DNA from: Molanna angustata
Taxonomy: Eukaryota; Arthropoda; Insecta; Trichoptera; Molannidae
DNA: 64,000 bases
Assembly: GCA_963576475.1 (NCBI GenBank)
Contig: OY754980.1
Coordinates: 24,954,986 to 25,018,985 of the forward strand
Direction of reading: 5' to 3'
Below the pieces are notes generated by a model, which saw only the letters and a program-made list of their open reading frames with translations, had not been told where the DNA came from and did not search any database. Below, in pieces: positions 1-10,869 of the stretch (its first letter is position 1; each line of letters begins with the position of its first letter). The translations under genes and the position numbers were made by a program.

Positions 1-656
1 ATTTGGTCAGCCAAGAAGTCAATATAATAATTTATTTTGTGTTTATTTAGTAGATCTTTGTTTCCATCAGAAAATAAAAACATTTACAAAAATCAAATTG
101 AACGCCGTACGGATTATTTTTATTTATAAAATGACGTATGTTGCTGCTATTGAATACATATAGGATAATTTCCTGTCATTTATAAATCCACTTTATTTGC
201 TCTGAAACAAACACCTAGAGTGACCATTAGTATCTACGTTTACTCATACTAGTTTATAATATTGACATATCGTAATAAACAAGTTATGTTATATTATTGT
301 GTCTTAACTGAAAAAAAAGTTGTTGGTAGAGCTCGCCAAGCGAAAGAATACGGGTGATACCACCTCAGCACAGATCAATTTAAGTACAAGGATATACATA
401 TGTATTCTGATTTGAATAAAATAAAGTTCGATGTTGTGTAGTATATTAAATCAATTTTAGTCCAAGGATATTATGTGTTCATTGTTTATATGTATTATGT
501 TATATGGTTATCTCTTTCTGTTTTATTTTGTTTTGTTATTTTTGTAATATTTAACAATTTTTTATGCAACGTTTTTATTTGTTAATTGTTTTATTCTGAT
601 TTGAAACAACTAACGTTCGATGTTGTATAGTGTACTGCGTGTCACTCCAGACCTTG
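1..656. other. AT-rich non-coding DNA
   Basis: No gene seen. A stretch of about 43 bases starting ATTCTGATTTGAA and containing GTTCGATGTTGT occurs twice, at about 403-446 and 593-635, suggesting an old local duplication or two copies of a repeat end. Confidence 0.5.
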
Positions 657-789
657 GGTGGGCAAGTCTGGTCAACAGGCGGAATCAAAACCATCCATGT
701 TTACTCATAATCATATATTTAATTATCTTATGGTGTTTTATAACATTTTAAGATATTATAGAACTCCATTTGACCAGACTTGCCCCCTG
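657..789. mobile_element. MITE-like element, CAGGGGGCAAG family (copy 1)
   Basis: Terminal inverted repeats are GGGCAAGTCTGGTCAA on the left and TTTGACCAGACTTGCCC on the right, around an AT-rich core of about 100 bases. A related copy with the same ends and GGCGGAATNAAAACC sub-terminal sequence is at 9891-10034. There is no coding capacity. The superfamily is not determined. Confidence 0.65.
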
Positions 790-800
790 ATATATTTTTT

Positions 801-1290
801 CTGTAATCACACTGTTGCCAATGATAATGTGATATGCGGTTCGATGACGGCTATCTCTGTTTAAGGTACGATTTGAAGCGCCCTATATTCCAATGTAATC
901 ACACGACAGCTGCTGCCAATTTTAGTGTGATATGCGGTTCGATGACGGCTATCTCTGTTTAAGGTACGATTTGAAGCGCCCTATATTCCAATGTAATCAC
1001 ACGACAGCTGCTGCCAATTATAGTGTGATATGCGGTTCGATGACGGCTATCTCTGTTTAAGGTACGATTTGAAGCGCCCTATATTCCAATGTAATCACAC
1101 GACAGCTGCTGCCAATTATAGTGTGATATGCGGTTCGATGACGGCTATCTCTGTTTAAGGTACGATTTGAAGCGCCCTATATTCCAATGTAATCACACGA
1201 CAGCTGCTGCCAATTATAATATGATATGCGGTTCGATGACGGCTATCTCTGTATAATGTACGATTTGAAGCACCCTCTATTCAAATGGAA
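801..1290. repeat. 98-bp tandem array (5 copies) in the 3' UTR position of a LINE
   Basis: GATATGCGGTTCGATGACGG recurs at 829-831 steps of 98 (831, 929, 1027, 1125, 1223). Middle copies are nearly identical and the outer two have diverged. On the - strand the array follows directly on the stop of the LINE reverse-transcriptase remnant at 1243-1990, so it occupies the LINE 3' UTR. Confidence 0.9.
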
Positions 1291-1990
1291 AACATCTACC
1301 TCGTCCGAGAGTGAGTTTAATTTTTCCATAATACGCACCAGAGTGCTGCGGGCCACTACATCCGTTCTGGAATGGGGGACGTTCAGAAGATTATGTCCTC
1401 TACCTCTTATGTAGTTTGGTGGTAAAAAAAGCCCTAGCCTTTCTAGCAGTTCTGGACAATCAATAAGATTGTTGAAAATCTTGAAGCCGGCCAAAAGTAG
1501 TGCGTTATCACACCTACACTGAAAAAAAGTTATGTTATAATTAACCGAACTATAGTAACAACAAAACAGTTCGTTTAATGCTACTAAACATTTTGTACCC
1601 TGAGCTAAACACTACAGTCATAAATAGATTAACTTTTGTTACTGATAACAAAAGTTTGCCTAAAAACGCATGTAGCCAGTTCGTTCGTCACAATTATTAT
1701 TTTCAGTGTACTTTCAAGACTCATATAAGAACAGGACGTCAAAAGTTCTGGGTGGTGCATGTATGTTGGATATATTCCGTGCATCCGCATGTACAGGTAC
1801 CTCATGAACTTCTTCTGAATTCACTCCAACATATCAGAATATTTTCTTTGGTAGGGCTCCAAAACTGCACTTCCGTACTCCAATTTGGTATGCACCATAC
1901 AGTTGAAAATATTTTTCAATGCTTGATCGTTCGAAAAGTATTTTCCAAGGCGCATAGCAAGTATACATTTATTTACTTATTTTATCGATA
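1243..1990 (-). mobile_element. Non-LTR retrotransposon remnant, reverse-transcriptase C-terminus
   Basis: The last frame (1494 to 1243) reads FKIFNNLIDCPELLERLGLF, then NVPHSRTDVVARSTLVRIME, a typical Jockey/CR1-type ORF2 tail. The preceding part is broken by frameshifts but shows QKKFMRYLYMRMHGIYPTYM and SLESTLKIIIVTNEL, the segment normally just before it. It is 5' truncated and non-functional. Confidence 0.75.
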
Positions 1991-2318
1991 GTTATATTAT
2001 AGAACCAACAGTTAATAATAGAAAAAAAGGTTTATTTAAATATGTATAAATGATGTTTTAAACCTTTTTAAACTTGTATAAAACTGTCATTCGCATTTTC
2101 TCACTTATCGAGCTCTACCTGTATTTTTCGCCGAAATGATAACAAACGATATCCTTCCAAGGCCTCGTGCGAAATCTTGCTCTAGGCTGTTTTTTGACTT
2201 ATGTTGCCTAAATTTACATTCTTGTAAACTCATTTACCTATTACCTATTAGGTTATTCAAAGAACCTCAACATTTGAACTCATCATTAATTGGGTTATCG
2301 AAAAAACCTACAAGAGGC
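1991..2318. other. Non-coding DNA
   Basis: AT-rich sequence without a supported gene. The end merges into the repeat shared with 39100-39300. Confidence 0.4.
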
Positions 2319-2510
2319 AAAATAACATCTCACTTTGTTCAGCAATGTGGATCACCGCCCATTCTGAATGTAGTGACTACTGTAGTGTAGAGGTAATACG
2401 AGACTGGTGTGTGGGAATACACGCACGTGTCAAACATCATTAAATATAAACCCACACACCTTTCGCTGGTAACCCCACATTGTTTGATATGCCGTGATAA
2501 TGTGAATGAA
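2319..2510 (+). repeat. Dispersed repeat shared with 39100-39300
   Basis: Both copies contain AATATCTCAC/AACATCTCAC, GTTCAGCAATG, TTCACCACCCGTTC-like sequence, GAATACACGCACGTGTC-like sequence and end near GTAACNCCATATTG and GCCGTGATAATG. The second copy ends in GTGATGGTATGTGTGTG, suggesting the 3' end of a retrotransposon with a microsatellite tail. Confidence 0.55.
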
Positions 2511-2650
2511 AAAAAAACATTTGATTCGAAAATCGAATACAAAGATTTTTGTTTTTTTTTTTTCAAATTTAGATATATTTTCGCCATTTATTACATCACC
2601 TTTTATTTCATGAAGTTCGGTCACATATTTTATTCAATTTATTTTAAACC

Positions 2651-2870
2651 AAGTGCACAAAGTGGCACAGTTGGTAAGCCGTTTGGCTTCTGATGTGCGG
2701 GCGTCCTGGGTTCGATTCCCAGCAGAGGACAAATTTATTTAAATTCATTTATCATGCAAAAATAGCTTCTCTGGGTTGATACACCGGTTAGTTGGAATAA
2801 ATTACCATGTGGCAATAGAGTCTCTACTTGCACAAAATGCAAGGAAGTGTTTATTATTTTTTTATTACCA
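2651..2870 (+). mobile_element. tRNA-derived SINE
   Basis: The head has an A-box-like TGGCACAGTTGGTAAGC and a B box GGTTCGATTCC about 45 bases later. It is followed by a body (AAATTTATTTAAATTCATTT) and a tail region with TTAGTTGGAATAAATT, the imperfect hairpin ACCATGTGGCA and AGTGTTTATTATTTTT. Reverse copies are at 17125-17330, 32635-32790 and 63220-63385. The head resembles a tRNA but is the pol III promoter of a SINE rather than a tRNA gene. Confidence 0.8.
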
Positions 2871-3264
2871 TATCAATATTTTATTTAACTTTTTTTGTAT
2901 GTTAATCTTGTATTGACCATCACTGGTAGGTATATTAGACTGATAATAAAGTTTGGTACGGTAATCTTGTATGGACAATCACTGGTATATTAGATTGATA
3001 ATAAATTTTAATATGCGAGCATTTAAGAATTAAAGTTGAACTTAATCCAACGGCCAATTTGGTAACATAAACCATAGATAAACAATACACAAAATCTCCA
3101 GAGGGCATTGCGTAAAACCAAGCCATGCTATTGCTTATTATGTAAACTTCGTGTATCAGAATTAAAAATAATTGTCTCGAGATTTTGATACACCCATTAA
3201 TAATAATCAACACAAATTGAATAAAATTGACATGATTTTATTTAAATTTGGCTGTTTCATACAT

Positions 3265-3716
3265 AGGTACATACCATCACGCCATATCCTTCACGGAGTA
3301 AGGAGTGAGAACCGAACGTCACATTTTTCTATCTCTGCACACATTCATAGCCTCGTCAACATTTATGCATTTAACATTTCCGTCTTTTCAAAATATCGTT
3401 CACATGGTCGTGCCATCCCTTTCTCGGGCGGCCCCGACCTCTCATTCCATCGGACAGGCATTGCATATTTTCTTCATCAGGCGTTCCTCATTCATTCTAC
3501 CCATGTGACCAAACCATGTCAATGTATTCACCTTAATTCTACTAATGACGTCTTTCTTCATCTTTCATTATTTTATATCCTCATTTCTTACCCTTTCATA
3601 CACCGTTATATTACAGATTCGTTTTAGCGATCTCATTTCAACTGCATTTATGTATTCTGCTTTCGTCCGACTTCTGCCATATTCAGGGTTTTACTTTCAA
3701 AGTTGACACTAAGCTA
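3265..3716 (-). mobile_element. RTE-like LINE copy (ORF2 C-terminus)
   Basis: This is a decayed copy of the family whose best members are at 31981-32362, 60939-61330 and 61408-62715. On the - strand it retains the MYDR...N, FGHMGRMN and CQD...SV-type segments with many changes, and its 3' end lies at the CATACC tail near 3270. It reaches back to the MRSLRR region near 3640 and beyond to 3716. Confidence 0.8.
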
Positions 3717-4039
3717 TTGATGCATGACGTTTTTATAATTAACCGACTTCAAGAAGGAGGAGTTTATCTGCTTCTGCTTCCGCAACTGTATAATTTCGTT
3801 TTTTGATATCCGTTTCTGCTTTTGTTTCCGTTATGACACTTCCGTTGCATCACTAGTAATAATATCCGTTCATTTGACAATAAACACCCACCTTTGTAAA
3901 CTTGTTTTTACATAAATTTAATGAATAAAAAGAACGACATATTTTAATGACCTAATAGAAATTATATTTTTAAAATTAATCAATCCTTTTTCTTTCGTCA
4001 GACGTTCATGAATGATTTTTTACTCTTGTTTTGAATGAC
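3717..4039. other. AT-rich non-coding DNA
   Basis: No gene. ACCGACTTCAAGAAGGAGGAG at 3741-3761 resembles a short motif that I recall as common in lepidopteran repeats. Confidence 0.4.
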
Positions 4040-4155
4040 GTATAATTTTCGCCAAACATCTTGAACGAACTTCCGGTTGTGCAGAGCGCAAATTTGTGTC
4101 TTTTTCCTTCGTTGGTTTACGTGCAATTAGCCCCCCTTCTCGGCTAAAAGTTTAC
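4040..4155. mobile_element. MITE fragment, GCCAAACATCTTGAAC family (copy 1)
   Basis: It shares with 6393-6523 the order ATAATTTTCGCCAA, CATCTTGAACGA, CTTCGTTGGTTTA and CCCCCCTTCTCGGCTAAAAG. The right terminal repeat is cut after AAAAGTTT, so this copy is truncated. Confidence 0.65.
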
Positions 4156-4544
4156 CTATAGAATGGCTACATAAATCGCCCATTTCTTTGGGCGAAATAA
4201 TATTTCGCAATACATCATGTTGACAATATTTCGCAATATACATTCGAAATATTTCATATATTAATTGTTTTATTATTTATTCAAAAATTATATTTTAACG
4301 ATCCAATTCATTTAAATTGTGAAGTTTTAGGTTAAATAAGTTAGTTTTAAACTAGTTTTGTGCATAATTGACTGTTAATGGATGTAAATGTCCCATCGTA
4401 TAACTTACATTTTAAAATTTTGCACAGAAGTTTTTTTTTTTTTTTCACGGTCATTATATCAGAACTGTCTTGTATAGGTACTTTTATAATATTACTAGTA
4501 GGCTCGGGCAGACGCTGTTCTGTCACAGACCGCCTTATATGTAG

Positions 4545-4925
4545 ACCATACATACATACATACCATCACGCCATGTCCCTTGCGGGGTAGGCAGAGAGAA
4601 CCGAACGCCACATCTTTCTATCCTGGCAAGCATCTCTCGCCTCGTCCACATTCATGCATCGTCTCATACATGTTCGTCTATTGCTCACACTTCTAACATT
4701 TCCGTCTTTCAAAATTTCGTTCACATGGTCGTGCCACCCCTTTCTTGGGCGTCCCCGACCTCTCATTCCATTCCTTTCCGCTCTGTATATTTTCTTCGTC
4801 AGGCGCTCCTCATTCATTCTCCCCATGTGACCAAACCATCTCAATGTGTTCACTTTCATTCTAGTAATGACATCTTTCTTCATCTTACATTCTTTCCTTA
4901 TGTCCTCATTTCTTACCCGGTCATT
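4545..4925 (-). mobile_element. RTE-like LINE copy with tetranucleotide tail
   Basis: The - strand encodes KKDVITRMKVNTLRWFGHMG, then RGRGRPRKGWHDHVNEILKD and AYPARDMA followed directly by a stop and the (TATG)n tail at 4545-4565. The copy is truncated at its 5' end near 4920. It is inverted relative to the next copy at 4964-5402. Confidence 0.9.
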
Positions 4926-4963
4926 TTATTTTTTAAATTTTTTTTTATAATATTTATTTATTT

Positions 4964-5402
4964 GAAAGTAGAATAAATGAAGTTGAAATGAGATCGCTAA
5001 GAAGAATCTGTAATAGAACGATGTATGACATGGTCAGAAATGAGGACATAAGGAAAGAATGTAGGATAAAGAAAAATGTTATTAATTGAATGAAAGTGAA
5101 CACATTGAGATGGTTTGGCCACATGGGGAGAATGAATGAGAAACGCCTGACGAAGAAAATATACATTGCGGACAGGAATGGAATGGGAGGTCGGGGCCGC
5201 CCAAGGAAGGGATGGCACGTCCATGTGAACGGTATTTTGAAAGTCGGAAATGTTAGAAGCGTGAACAACAGACGAACATGTATAAGACGATTTATGAATG
5301 TTGACGAGGCGATGAATGTATGTCAAGATAGAAGTAAGTGGCGTTCGGTTCTCTCTGCCTACCCCGTGAGGGACATGGCGTGATGGTATGTATGTATGTA
5401 TA
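4964..5402 (+). mobile_element. RTE-like LINE copy with tetranucleotide tail
   Basis: Starts near GAATAAATGAAGTTGAAATG and reads MRSLRRICNRTMYD, an in-frame stop, then MKVNTLRWFGHMGRMNEKRL and AYPVRDMA. The TGA at 5381-5383 is followed by TGG and (TATG)n. The two copies face away from each other across about 40 bp of AT-rich spacer and form a long imperfect inverted repeat. Confidence 0.9.
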
Positions 5403-6392
5403 TACTTTATATTTTTGTACATAATATAAACAAATATAATGTACACTGGCGGACTTACTGCCATTAGAAAATTACTTCCAACTAACCAGAATACACAAAA
5501 TTAATACAATATAACAACTTAAATATTACAATGGAATTTATTACCTCACTAGGCGAAGCAGTTCTGAGGTTATACTAAAAATAATTACGCAATCCATTAT
5601 TCCTACATAATTCTTAATGAACTTCAAAGTATAAAAATGTAAAAAGCATAATGCTAAAAAGTATAGAGGGTGTGAATTCGAAAAGCGATCTGTGCAAGAC
5701 ACACAATAAATATATTGATACTTTGAAGAACATCATTTCAGAGATTTTAATATTATACGTATATTACTTAATATGAACAGCTGTTGGTCATAATTACATA
5801 CGAAATAATTTTATATGTATGTTATTGTGTCTTGTGTCATTTTATTGCATCAAATGCAACAAACTGGATTTACAACATATCTACCCGTCGATTTTTTTTT
5901 TATAAATAAGTATAAAATCATCGATTTTTGGTGCAATGAGGTCATGGCCGTTATATGCGTTTATCGAACTGTTGGAGCTTTGCATTTTATTATAGGGGCT
6001 TTAGTTTCGCAACTTTTGCGATATGGACAGAGACTATTGAACCCGTATGATATGTAATTTTATGACGATTATACTGACGGTGGAAGACTTATGAACAGCT
6101 TACATGTAAAACATGCATCAGCAGAAAAATGAATTCATAAATTAATATGAAAATTAAAAGCAATTCAAAATTTCTCAACCACTTTAACATTTTTGCTAAT
6201 AATTAAGGCTTAATAATAATCCATTGTAATATAAATAATAAACACTTATACAGCCTGAATCAACCTGAATCAGAAAAAAATGTAATTATGAGAAATACTA
6301 AAATTAAGCCCTATATTAAATATTTGCCCAATACAAAACGTACCTACTTTACCAATAATTTTATTGCATCCCCCACCATACAAAATAATGTT
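5403..6392. other. AT-rich non-coding DNA with a SINE-tail fragment
   Basis: No gene seen. About 5447-5490 resembles the reversed tail of the window's SINE (GGCGGACTTACTGCC, then TTCCAACTAACCAG). The rest is simple AT-rich sequence. Confidence 0.4.
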
Positions 6393-6523
6393 ATAATTTT
6401 CGCCAACCATCTTGAACGACCTTCCTGTAGCGCAGGGCGAAATTTGGTGTATTTTTGCTTCGTTGGTTTATGTGCAAATCGCCCCCCTTCTCGGCTAAAA
6501 GTTCAAGATGTTTGGCTACAACT
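6393..6523. mobile_element. MITE, GCCAAACATCTTGAAC family (copy 2)
   Basis: Inverted ends: GCCAACCATCTTGAAC on the left and GTTCAAGATGTTTGGC on the right, about 120 bases apart. A truncated relative is at 4040-4155. Non-coding. Confidence 0.7.
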
Positions 6524-6580
6524 ATACCCAGCCTACACTCCACCCATTATGTTTACATTTTGTTTAGTATACTTTGTATC

Positions 6581-6618
6581 CTCCTGAGGAAGGGAACTTT
6601 GGTCCCATAACATGTAGA
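6581..6618 (+). repeat. CTGAnGA-stem motif, instance 1
   Basis: CCTGAGGAA is followed by a short stem GGGA...TCCC and ATAACATGT. The same arrangement recurs at 22357, 27870 and, reversed, 34116. Probably a conserved structure in a repeat family. Confidence 0.45.
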
Positions 6619-7164
6619 GAATTTTTTGCAATTGAATTAAAGTTATTATTTTAGTGGTTTACACAAAGTTGTGTTTTAATTAATTAATACAATATGTCTT
6701 TTTTCTATTATTATTTAGGAAATAATATTATCTTGTGAATCTTCGTTTCTAACAAGAAAAAAACGAAGAAGTTGTTAATTTAAATTCATAAATAAATAAT
6801 ATTTATTTCAGTTTTGATTATTCTTTAAATATTATGTCAACTTAATTAAAATAAAAAAAAACTTATTGATTTTGTTCACAGAGTAAGTTTTGTTCCGTTT
6901 ATTAATTTTGATTATTGAAGATTATTAATTTAGCACGCAAGTAATAACTCAATAGTGAATACGAATATATTATTTTATTTTATTTTAACTGACAGTACAT
7001 ACTATTATGGTGATTAAGATCTTACTTAATACTCTTAGCCAGTTTCGGTGTAGGATTCGACTTAAATCGCAAATAGTTATTATGATCGTAACTATTAAAT
7101 AGTTATTATAATCGCAAATAGTTATTTTGATTTTGTTTACCGTCTCACAGATCCAAACTGAAAT
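6619..7164. other. AT-rich non-coding DNA
   Basis: No gene or clear repeat family seen. Short direct repeats of ATAGTTATT occur at about 7073-7125. Confidence 0.4.
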
Positions 7165-7170
7165 CACTAA

Positions 7171-7258
7171 AAACTGTGTCTCAACCGAGAATCTAGCGCG
7201 GGACCTCTGGCTCGGGAGTCAAATATCTAACCTACCTACTGAGTCACGAAGGCCGACA
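7171..7258 (-). mobile_element. tRNA-like SINE head fragment
   Basis: Reversed sequence similar to 15430-15515: AACTGTGTCTC, a decayed B-box region and a CGGGAGTC anticodon-arm-like part, followed by GAGTCACGAAGGCC-type A-box sequence. It looks like an old tRNA-derived SINE head lying 35 bases past the donor of the exon at 7293-7531. Confidence 0.45.
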
Positions 7259-7292
7259 AATGATAAGTCTCGCTAAATATTTTATTGTTTAC

Positions 7293-7531
7293 CTGCCATG
7301 TACTGTTGATACGTTCCCCAGTCCAATCTGTCTTCCTCCTCGTCCGGTGGCGCGAAGAGGCTCTCCAGTATGGTGAGCGGCGCCGCCCTCTCGAGCCGGT
7401 CCAGGCACCGCTCTGCCAACTGCCAGGCGTCTGCCGGAGCCCACTGCAGCAGGCAACCGCCCACCGCAGCGCCGCGGGACTTGAAAGCCATCCGGTCCCT
7501 GGTCACCCTGCGGTCATGGGCGCCGCTCACC
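7293..7531 (-). CDS. Internal exon of an unidentified protein-coding gene
   Basis: This is the most GC-rich open stretch in an otherwise AT-rich window, and it stops exactly at a good donor (CATGGCAG/GTAAAC). The frame reads DRRVTRDRMAFKSRGAAVGG, then LLQWAPADAWQLAERCLDRL, ERAAPLTILESLFAPPDEEE and DRLDWGTYQQYMAG. It looks like a soluble, helical, acidic-tailed segment. I do not recognise the family. The 5' limit is less certain: the frame stays open to 7659, but sequence beyond about 7558 belongs to a 148-bp tandem repeat, and the likely acceptor is GCGGAG near 7532, with a CTAAC branch-like motif upstream. No other exon of the same gene was found on the - strand in the window. Confidence 0.6.
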
Positions 7532-7559
7532 CTCCGCAGATATCGGGGCCGATAGAAAA

Positions 7560-8443
7560 GTATGTTAGTCGTCTTGGCGACCTTATTTAAACCCTTGTGA
7601 TTTAATCTTAATTCCAGTCTTTGGGCCCCTGAACTTTGAAAGCTCTGCGTGAGATGCAATCCTGTTTGTCCTTTCTTGAGTCAGAAGTTGGATGTTATTT
7701 TAATGGAAGAGTATGATAGTCGTCTTGGCGGCCCTATTTCATCACTTGGGATTCAATTGATATTCCAGGCTTTGATCCCCTGAACTTTGTAATATCTGTC
7801 TGAGATGCAGTTCTGTTTGTCCTTTGAGTCAAAAGTTGGATGTTATTTTAATGGAAGAGTATGATAGTCGTCTTGGCGGCCCTATTTCATCACTTGGGAT
7901 TCAATTGATATTCCAGGCTTTGATCCCCTGAACTTTGTAATATCTGTCTGAGATGCAGTTCTGTTTGTCCTTTGAGTCAAAAGTTGGATGTTATTTTAAT
8001 GGAATAGTATGATAGTCGTCTTGGCGGCCCTATTTCATCACTTGGGATTCAATTGATATTCCAGGCTTTGATCCCCTGAACTTTGTAATATCTGTCTGAG
8101 ATGCAGTTCTGTTTGTCCTTTGAGTCAAAAGTTGGATGTTATTTTAATGGAAGAGTATGATAGTCGTCTTGGCGGCCCTATTTCATCACTTGGGATTCAA
8201 TTGATATTCCAGGCTTTGATCCCCTGAACTTTGTAATATCTGTCTGAGATGCAGTTCTGTTTGTCCTTTGAGTCAAAAGTTGGATGTTATTTTAATGGAA
8301 GAGTATGATAGTCGTCTTGGCGGCCCTATTTCATCACTTGGGATTCAATTGTAATTCCAGGCTTTGATCCCCTGAACTTTTTCATATCTGTCTGAAATGC
8401 AGTCCTGTTTGTCCTTTCTTGAGTCAGAAGCTGGATGTTATTT
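7560..8443. repeat. 148-bp minisatellite, about 6 copies
   Basis: GTATGATAGTCGTCTTGGCG starts at 7711, 7859, 8007, 8155 and 8303, exactly 148 bases apart, with a diverged first unit at 7560. Inner units are nearly identical while both outer units have diverged. It lies directly upstream (- strand) of the GC-rich exon, in its preceding intron. Confidence 0.92.
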
Positions 8444-9539
8444 TATCAACTTTTTTAGAGATCATGCATTAAAACCATAGAATTTTTCTGTACATATCGA
8501 TGTCTGTATTGAAGTAAAAATTATGTAATCAATCTTTGTTAAGCTTTTTATTTTTTTTATTTAACTGTCCATAGATGTGTACATTTTCTAAATATTATTG
8601 CCAGGTTTTAAGACTACTTATGTTTCTTTCCTTGAAGATGAAGGTATTTCGAATTAATTTAGTCTTACCAACTTTTGTGCTTTTTTTCTTGGACAAGTAG
8701 GTTTGTAGATCTTCGAATATTATATTGGTTTTAAACACTACTTTTGTCTTTCTGTGGAACCGTATATTTTAAATTGCTTGTTTGCCTCGATAGTATTGTG
8801 TCCATCACAAACTTATGGCTTCTATATGATGGCTTGTACACTTGTATACAAAACCTTCGTCTTTTGTTTTCGACGTTACATTTTCAAAGAAGTCACTCGC
8901 CCGCACGAACTCAATACAGTTTCTCAGTTTGAAGATCTTTGGAATTTCTTAACTTTCACGTTAACACACTTCCGCTATTGACGCGACGTATTATGTTTAT
9001 CGTTCAGAATAAATTTTCTTTATTAATAATTAATGTTTGAGTCAATTTCACTTTGACCCGATGATCTTGTGCCAGGATATTTGCTCTAGTTAATCTTCGA
9101 CATTATGAACGACTGCACAAAATATAAAATATTTATTTCTAGTACAATGAAATAAAAAACAATATTGAATGCTAAAAAAGAAGTAAAAATATTGTAAGAA
9201 CAATGCGAGATAAATCAAAAAGTCGGTTATTCGGTTATTTTCGCAATTATAATTTTTGCATTGATATTTATTTTTTTGTACTCTAAGTACTCAATTAATT
9301 TTGTTGTATCATTTACTTTTGGGTCATAGTAATTATTTACGTAACATAATATGTAGCTAATTAGTAATTTCGTAATTATGGGTTCGATTAACCGCCGCTT
9401 TTTTGTTTTCTTCTTGCATATTGTTGCCACGTAGTAAATACGAATTTCCGTTTAACAAAAATGACTCACGCCATTTACATTTGTTCATGTGTATTTATTT
9501 ATATTTGTTGTTTATCAATTAATGTTTTATTTTAAAAGA
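8444..9539. other. AT-rich non-coding DNA
   Basis: No supported gene or repeat family. Short open frames here have no recognisable domain. Confidence 0.4.
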
Positions 9540-9740
9540 ATGAATATAACAAAAAGCAGACGACATAATCCCAGTCGTCGGGATAAAGTAGATTGAAAAA
9601 GCGCAAGACTTAGATATATGAAGAAGCGTGCAAGGGGGTTATATCCAACAGTGGAGAGATGGCTGAGGAGAAGAAGGACTATAATACAATTTAAATATTT
9701 GTATTTTGTACAAAAATATAAATAAATATAAAGGAACACG
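9540..9740 (+). mobile_element. LINE ORF2 C-terminal fragment
   Basis: With one or two frame changes the + strand reads DDIIPVVG, then IEKAQD and GGYIQQWRDG, matching the tail of the LINE at 43190-43475 (DDIVPVAGRRW, AYIQQWREG). A short AATAAATATAAA tail follows. Confidence 0.6.
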
Positions 9741-9890
9741 AATAACCCAGGTTATTTTAATTTCTTTTTTCTGCTCCGAAATATATACTGCATGTTTCTC
9801 TGTATGTAACTTCTCATTTTGTTAGAACTTCAAGCAAATTCGTAAAAAAAATATTTTGGTAAAATAAAACAAGTATGTTTATGTTTTAGA

Positions 9891-10034
9891 CAGGGGGCAA
9901 TTCCGGTCAAACGGCGGAATGAAAACCCTCAGTTTAGAAACTCGATTTTTAAAATTTTCTATGTAGAATACTCTTGCTACATAGGTTTATAACGTGGGTT
10001 ACCACCGCGATATGGGTTACCAGGACTTGCCCTG
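9891..10034. mobile_element. MITE-like element, CAGGGGGCAAG family (copy 2)
   Basis: Starts CAGGGGGCAATTCCGGTCA and ends CCAGGACTTGCCCTG. The sub-terminal GGCGGAATGAAAACC is shared with the copy at 657-789. Confidence 0.65.
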
Positions 10035-10869
10035 CATATCGATCTGTTTTATGTGAGCTATATGTCTGTTTTGATATTTTCTGTTTAGGTTAATTATTTA
10101 TAAGTACAAAGTATTTTGACTGTGTGCATACCTAATGTAGAGCGGAAACTATATATCATCACCCAGTTCATAAGTATACCTACTGTTCCTGTAAAATTAT
10201 AAATTGCTAGCCCTAGAACAGGGTTTCCTAGTTGGGTAGCTGTAATCATCAGGTTATAATCATTGTAAAATATGGTATTATAATAAAATAAACAAGTTTC
10301 GATGTTTGTTACTTAAATATTGCATTAATAGGTAGATGCATTGTGTATGATTATAAAATTAAGTAGCTGACTCTGAAATCTAGTGAGTGCAGAGTAATAT
10401 TATAAGTGACTTTTTAATCGATTTAAGTACTTAATACTCGCTAATGGCGCTTTTGACTCTTGTCACGTTCATTTTTAACATAAGGAAGACTCTTCCGTGG
10501 CAATGTATCCGATAATATGAGTGCTTACTACACTTTGAACTGCATATAAATAAATTTTAATGGGATAGACATTACGAATGGGCCTCCATCTTTATTCTAA
10601 ACAGTTGACCATTAAGGTGTACCCTCGTTATATCAATAACGTATATTTATTTTTATTGTTGCACAATAATTGTTTTGTCGTTGTACGTGAACAATATTCA
10701 TATATTGCTAATTATATTTAAAAGTAAATGAGAAAAAAAAATTATACATAACACGTACACCATTATAGCCTGTCATTTGATTTCCTTCAGATATTATTAT
10801 CCTTTTAATGATATTACATATTTTCTTTCCACTTAAAATTTATTCTATGTACTATAAAAATAATATAAA
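10035..10869. other. AT-rich non-coding DNA with one dispersed repeat
   Basis: About 10198-10262 (TTGCTAGCCCTAGAACAGGG, then CTAGTTGGGTAGC) is the reverse of 14587-14650. No gene seen. Confidence 0.45.

Noticed and set aside
1578..1991. 137-codon open frame on the + strand
   Set aside because: It is the complement of a broken LINE reverse transcriptase read on the - strand.
2651..2733. tRNA gene
   Set aside because: A and B boxes are present but the cloverleaf is imperfect and the same head is attached to a conserved SINE body in several copies.
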